The position numbers and the translations under genes were made by a program. A stretch of DNA of 64,000 nt. It comes from Thermococcus barossii (GTDB lineage Archaea; Methanobacteriota_B; Thermococci; Thermococcales; Thermococcaceae). Each line of letters begins with the position of its first letter. Position 1 is the stretch's first letter. Location: assembly GCF_002214465.1 (NCBI RefSeq), contig NZ_CP015101.1, positions 1,371,013-1,435,012 of the forward strand. The letters are read 5' to 3'. Positions 62,960-64,000 of the stretch are shown here, in pieces. Below the pieces are notes generated by a model. The model did not search any database and was not told the origin of the DNA. It saw nothing but the letters and a program-made list of their open reading frames with translations.

Positions 62960-64000
62960 ATGCGCATAGCCGAAGACCTCAACGATCCGGTTGGAATCGT
63001 GACCGGTGAAGCCACTGTTAACTCATTCCAGTTCTACGCTCATCCCGATAGCGACCTCAAGTTTGGGGACTTCGTCGTTGCAAGACTGTGCAAGGAGGCA
63101 AAGGAAAGGGACTGCCGCTGGGGGGAGGACGTCGAGTGGATTATCGGCACCATCAGGGGAATAAAGAACATCAACTGGCTCCTCAGCGAGGGGAAGAGCA
63201 CCTTCGCCTCCCTCGACCTTGACCTCAGGGAGTACGGTGAGAGCATAGGGGAAAACGAGGCCCTCATAGTCACCGTCCACGTGCTGGGGAAGGTGGAGTT
63301 CAGGGGTGAGAGGGCCGAGATAGTTCCGAACCGCGTCCCAGTCCCCAACGGAAACAGGGTCTACATAGCCAGCTCCGACCTCCTCAGGGCCATTTACTAC
63401 GGTGGAGACGGCTTCATTGAGGTTGGAACCCTCCTCCTGAGGGAGGACGTGCCGATATACCTCAACGCCGACGAGCTGGTTTCGCGGCACTTCGCGGTTC
63501 TGGCGGTGACCGGAGCGGGCAAGAGCAACACCGTGTCGGTAATGCTCTGGAAGATGGTTGAGGAGCTGAGGGGTACCGTGATAGTTCTCGATCCCCACGG
63601 GGATTACATGCGCCTGAGCCTTCCGGGAACGGGGACGAGGTACGTCAACCTGATAGAGGCGAGGATACAGCCCGAAACGATGGACGGGGAGGAGCTGGCT
63701 GACCTCATGGAGATACAGAGCAACGCCACGATACAGCGCTCCTACCTCCTGCGCGCATGGGACACGGTTCTCCACGAGAACCCCAACCTGGGGGGAAGGG
63801 AGATAGTCAAGGCTGTCCTCGACCTCCTCCAGAACTGGGTGGCCAACGCTGGGGGAAGTTACTGGGACCCCCACGCGAACAAGTACCGCGACCTCGGCGA
63901 GATAAAGGCAACGGAGAGGGAGACCATAACGAGGCTCACCATGAAGATATCCCGCTTCCTCAGGAACTACGGCCACCTGCTCTCGGGGGAGGACATAGTG
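62960..64000 (+). CDS. herA: DNA double-strand break repair helicase HerA (5' part)
   Basis: The first 347 residues; the gene runs past the window edge. HerA is a hexameric FtsK/HAS-like translocase that works with nuclease NurA and Mre11-Rad50 in end resection. The N-terminal HAS barrel ([23 protein letters not shown]) is followed by the Walker [15 protein letters not shown] and Walker B-like [13 protein letters not shown]. The ATG at 62960 has GGTGAT nine bases upstream. Mre11, rad50 and nurA are expected beyond the edge. Confidence 0.95.
   Translation, partial: MRIAEDLNDPVGIVTGEATVNSFQFYAHPDSDLKFGDFVVARLCKEAKERDCRWGEDVEWIIGTIRGIKNINWLLSEGKSTFASLDLDLREYGESIGENEALIVTVHVLGKVEFRGERAEIVPNRVPVPNGNRVYIASSDLLRAIYYGGDGFIEVGTLLLREDVPIYLNADELVSRHFAVLAVTGAGKSNTVSVMLWKMVEELRGTVIVLDPHGDYMRLSLPGTGTRYVNLIEARIQPETMDGEELADLMEIQSNATIQRSYLLRAWDTVLHENPNLGGREIVKAVLDLLQNWVANAGGSYWDPHANKYRDLGEIKATERETITRLTMKISRFLRNYGHLLSGEDIV

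Noticed and set aside
63023-63976. A 317-codon minus-strand frame near the window end
   Set aside because: Antisense of herA, which has clear Walker motifs.

Overview
The window comes from a hyperthermophilic euryarchaeon of the order Thermococcales, most likely a Thermococcus species. The grounds are a tungsten aldehyde:ferredoxin oxidoreductase with its radical SAM maturase, a subtilisin whose catalytic spacing equals that of Tk-SP, BpsA for branched polyamines, two Asp-ligated 4Fe-4S ferredoxins, PAN, RadB, RFC with an intein in the small subunit, FAU-1, HerA, an archaeal 16S-tRNA-Ala-23S operon, TATA promoters and purine-rich ribosome binding sites. Genes are tightly packed on both strands, with many short overlaps. 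I see no insertion sequence, prophage or CRISPR array.

Layout. 0-4.4 kb: queC, tRNA-Phe, tRNA-Gly, then the W-pterin pair cmo and aor. 4.7-8.5 kb: a secreted subtilisin and a surface-anchored toroid protein. 8.5-16.2 kb: bpsA, an unassigned PP-loop ATPase, an Fe-S assembly protein, tandem ferredoxins, nicotinate phosphoribosyltransferase, an SDR, a DUF257-like protein, a UPF0282 hydrolase, and a C/D box sRNA just in front of a small hypothetical gene. 16.2-21.2 kb: an Nfn/Xfn-type flavoprotein pair behind a motif-rich promoter, phosphopantothenate synthetase, an HTH regulator, dphB and tRNA-Val. 21.5-26.8 kb: tRNA-Arg, a BlaI-like repressor with an M48 protease and a dCMP deaminase, a glycan-lipid cluster (DUF2304, HAD-GT2 fusion, GT4) and a lone cas6. 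27-41.2 kb: PAN, three MFS transporters, rio2, a LipS/BioB-like radical SAM enzyme, an Ntn asparaginase, an AbrB-PhoU regulator, lone iorB, class I lysS, a polyprenol-kinase-like membrane protein, DUF366 and an MDP-1 phosphatase. 41.2-46.4 kb: the rRNA operon on the minus strand with complete bulge-helix-bulge processing stems. 46.4-55.4 kb: small membrane genes (one frameshifted), prs, DUF1614, ASCH, UPF0173, radB, fau-1, moaA, a Trm5-like gene and a MNT-HEPN module whose HEPN half is frameshifted. 55.4-64 kb: rfcL, rfcS with a 540-residue intein, kbl, a DUF835 protein, endA, rimI, a second C/D sRNA and the start of herA.

The genes connect in several ways. MoaA and Cmo feed the tungstopterin of AOR, and the ferredoxins carry electrons from AOR towards the Nfn-type complex. 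RFC, RadB and HerA serve replication and repair. EndA and the rRNA processing stems use the same bulge-helix-bulge chemistry. Both C/D sRNAs have guides that match the 23S rRNA gene in this window, and the 15.6-kb sRNA has both guides matching sites only 22 nt apart. The best candidates for follow-up are these two sRNAs, the two frameshifted genes, the catalytically altered lone Cas6, the BlaI-M48 protease pair and the atypical NfnS.
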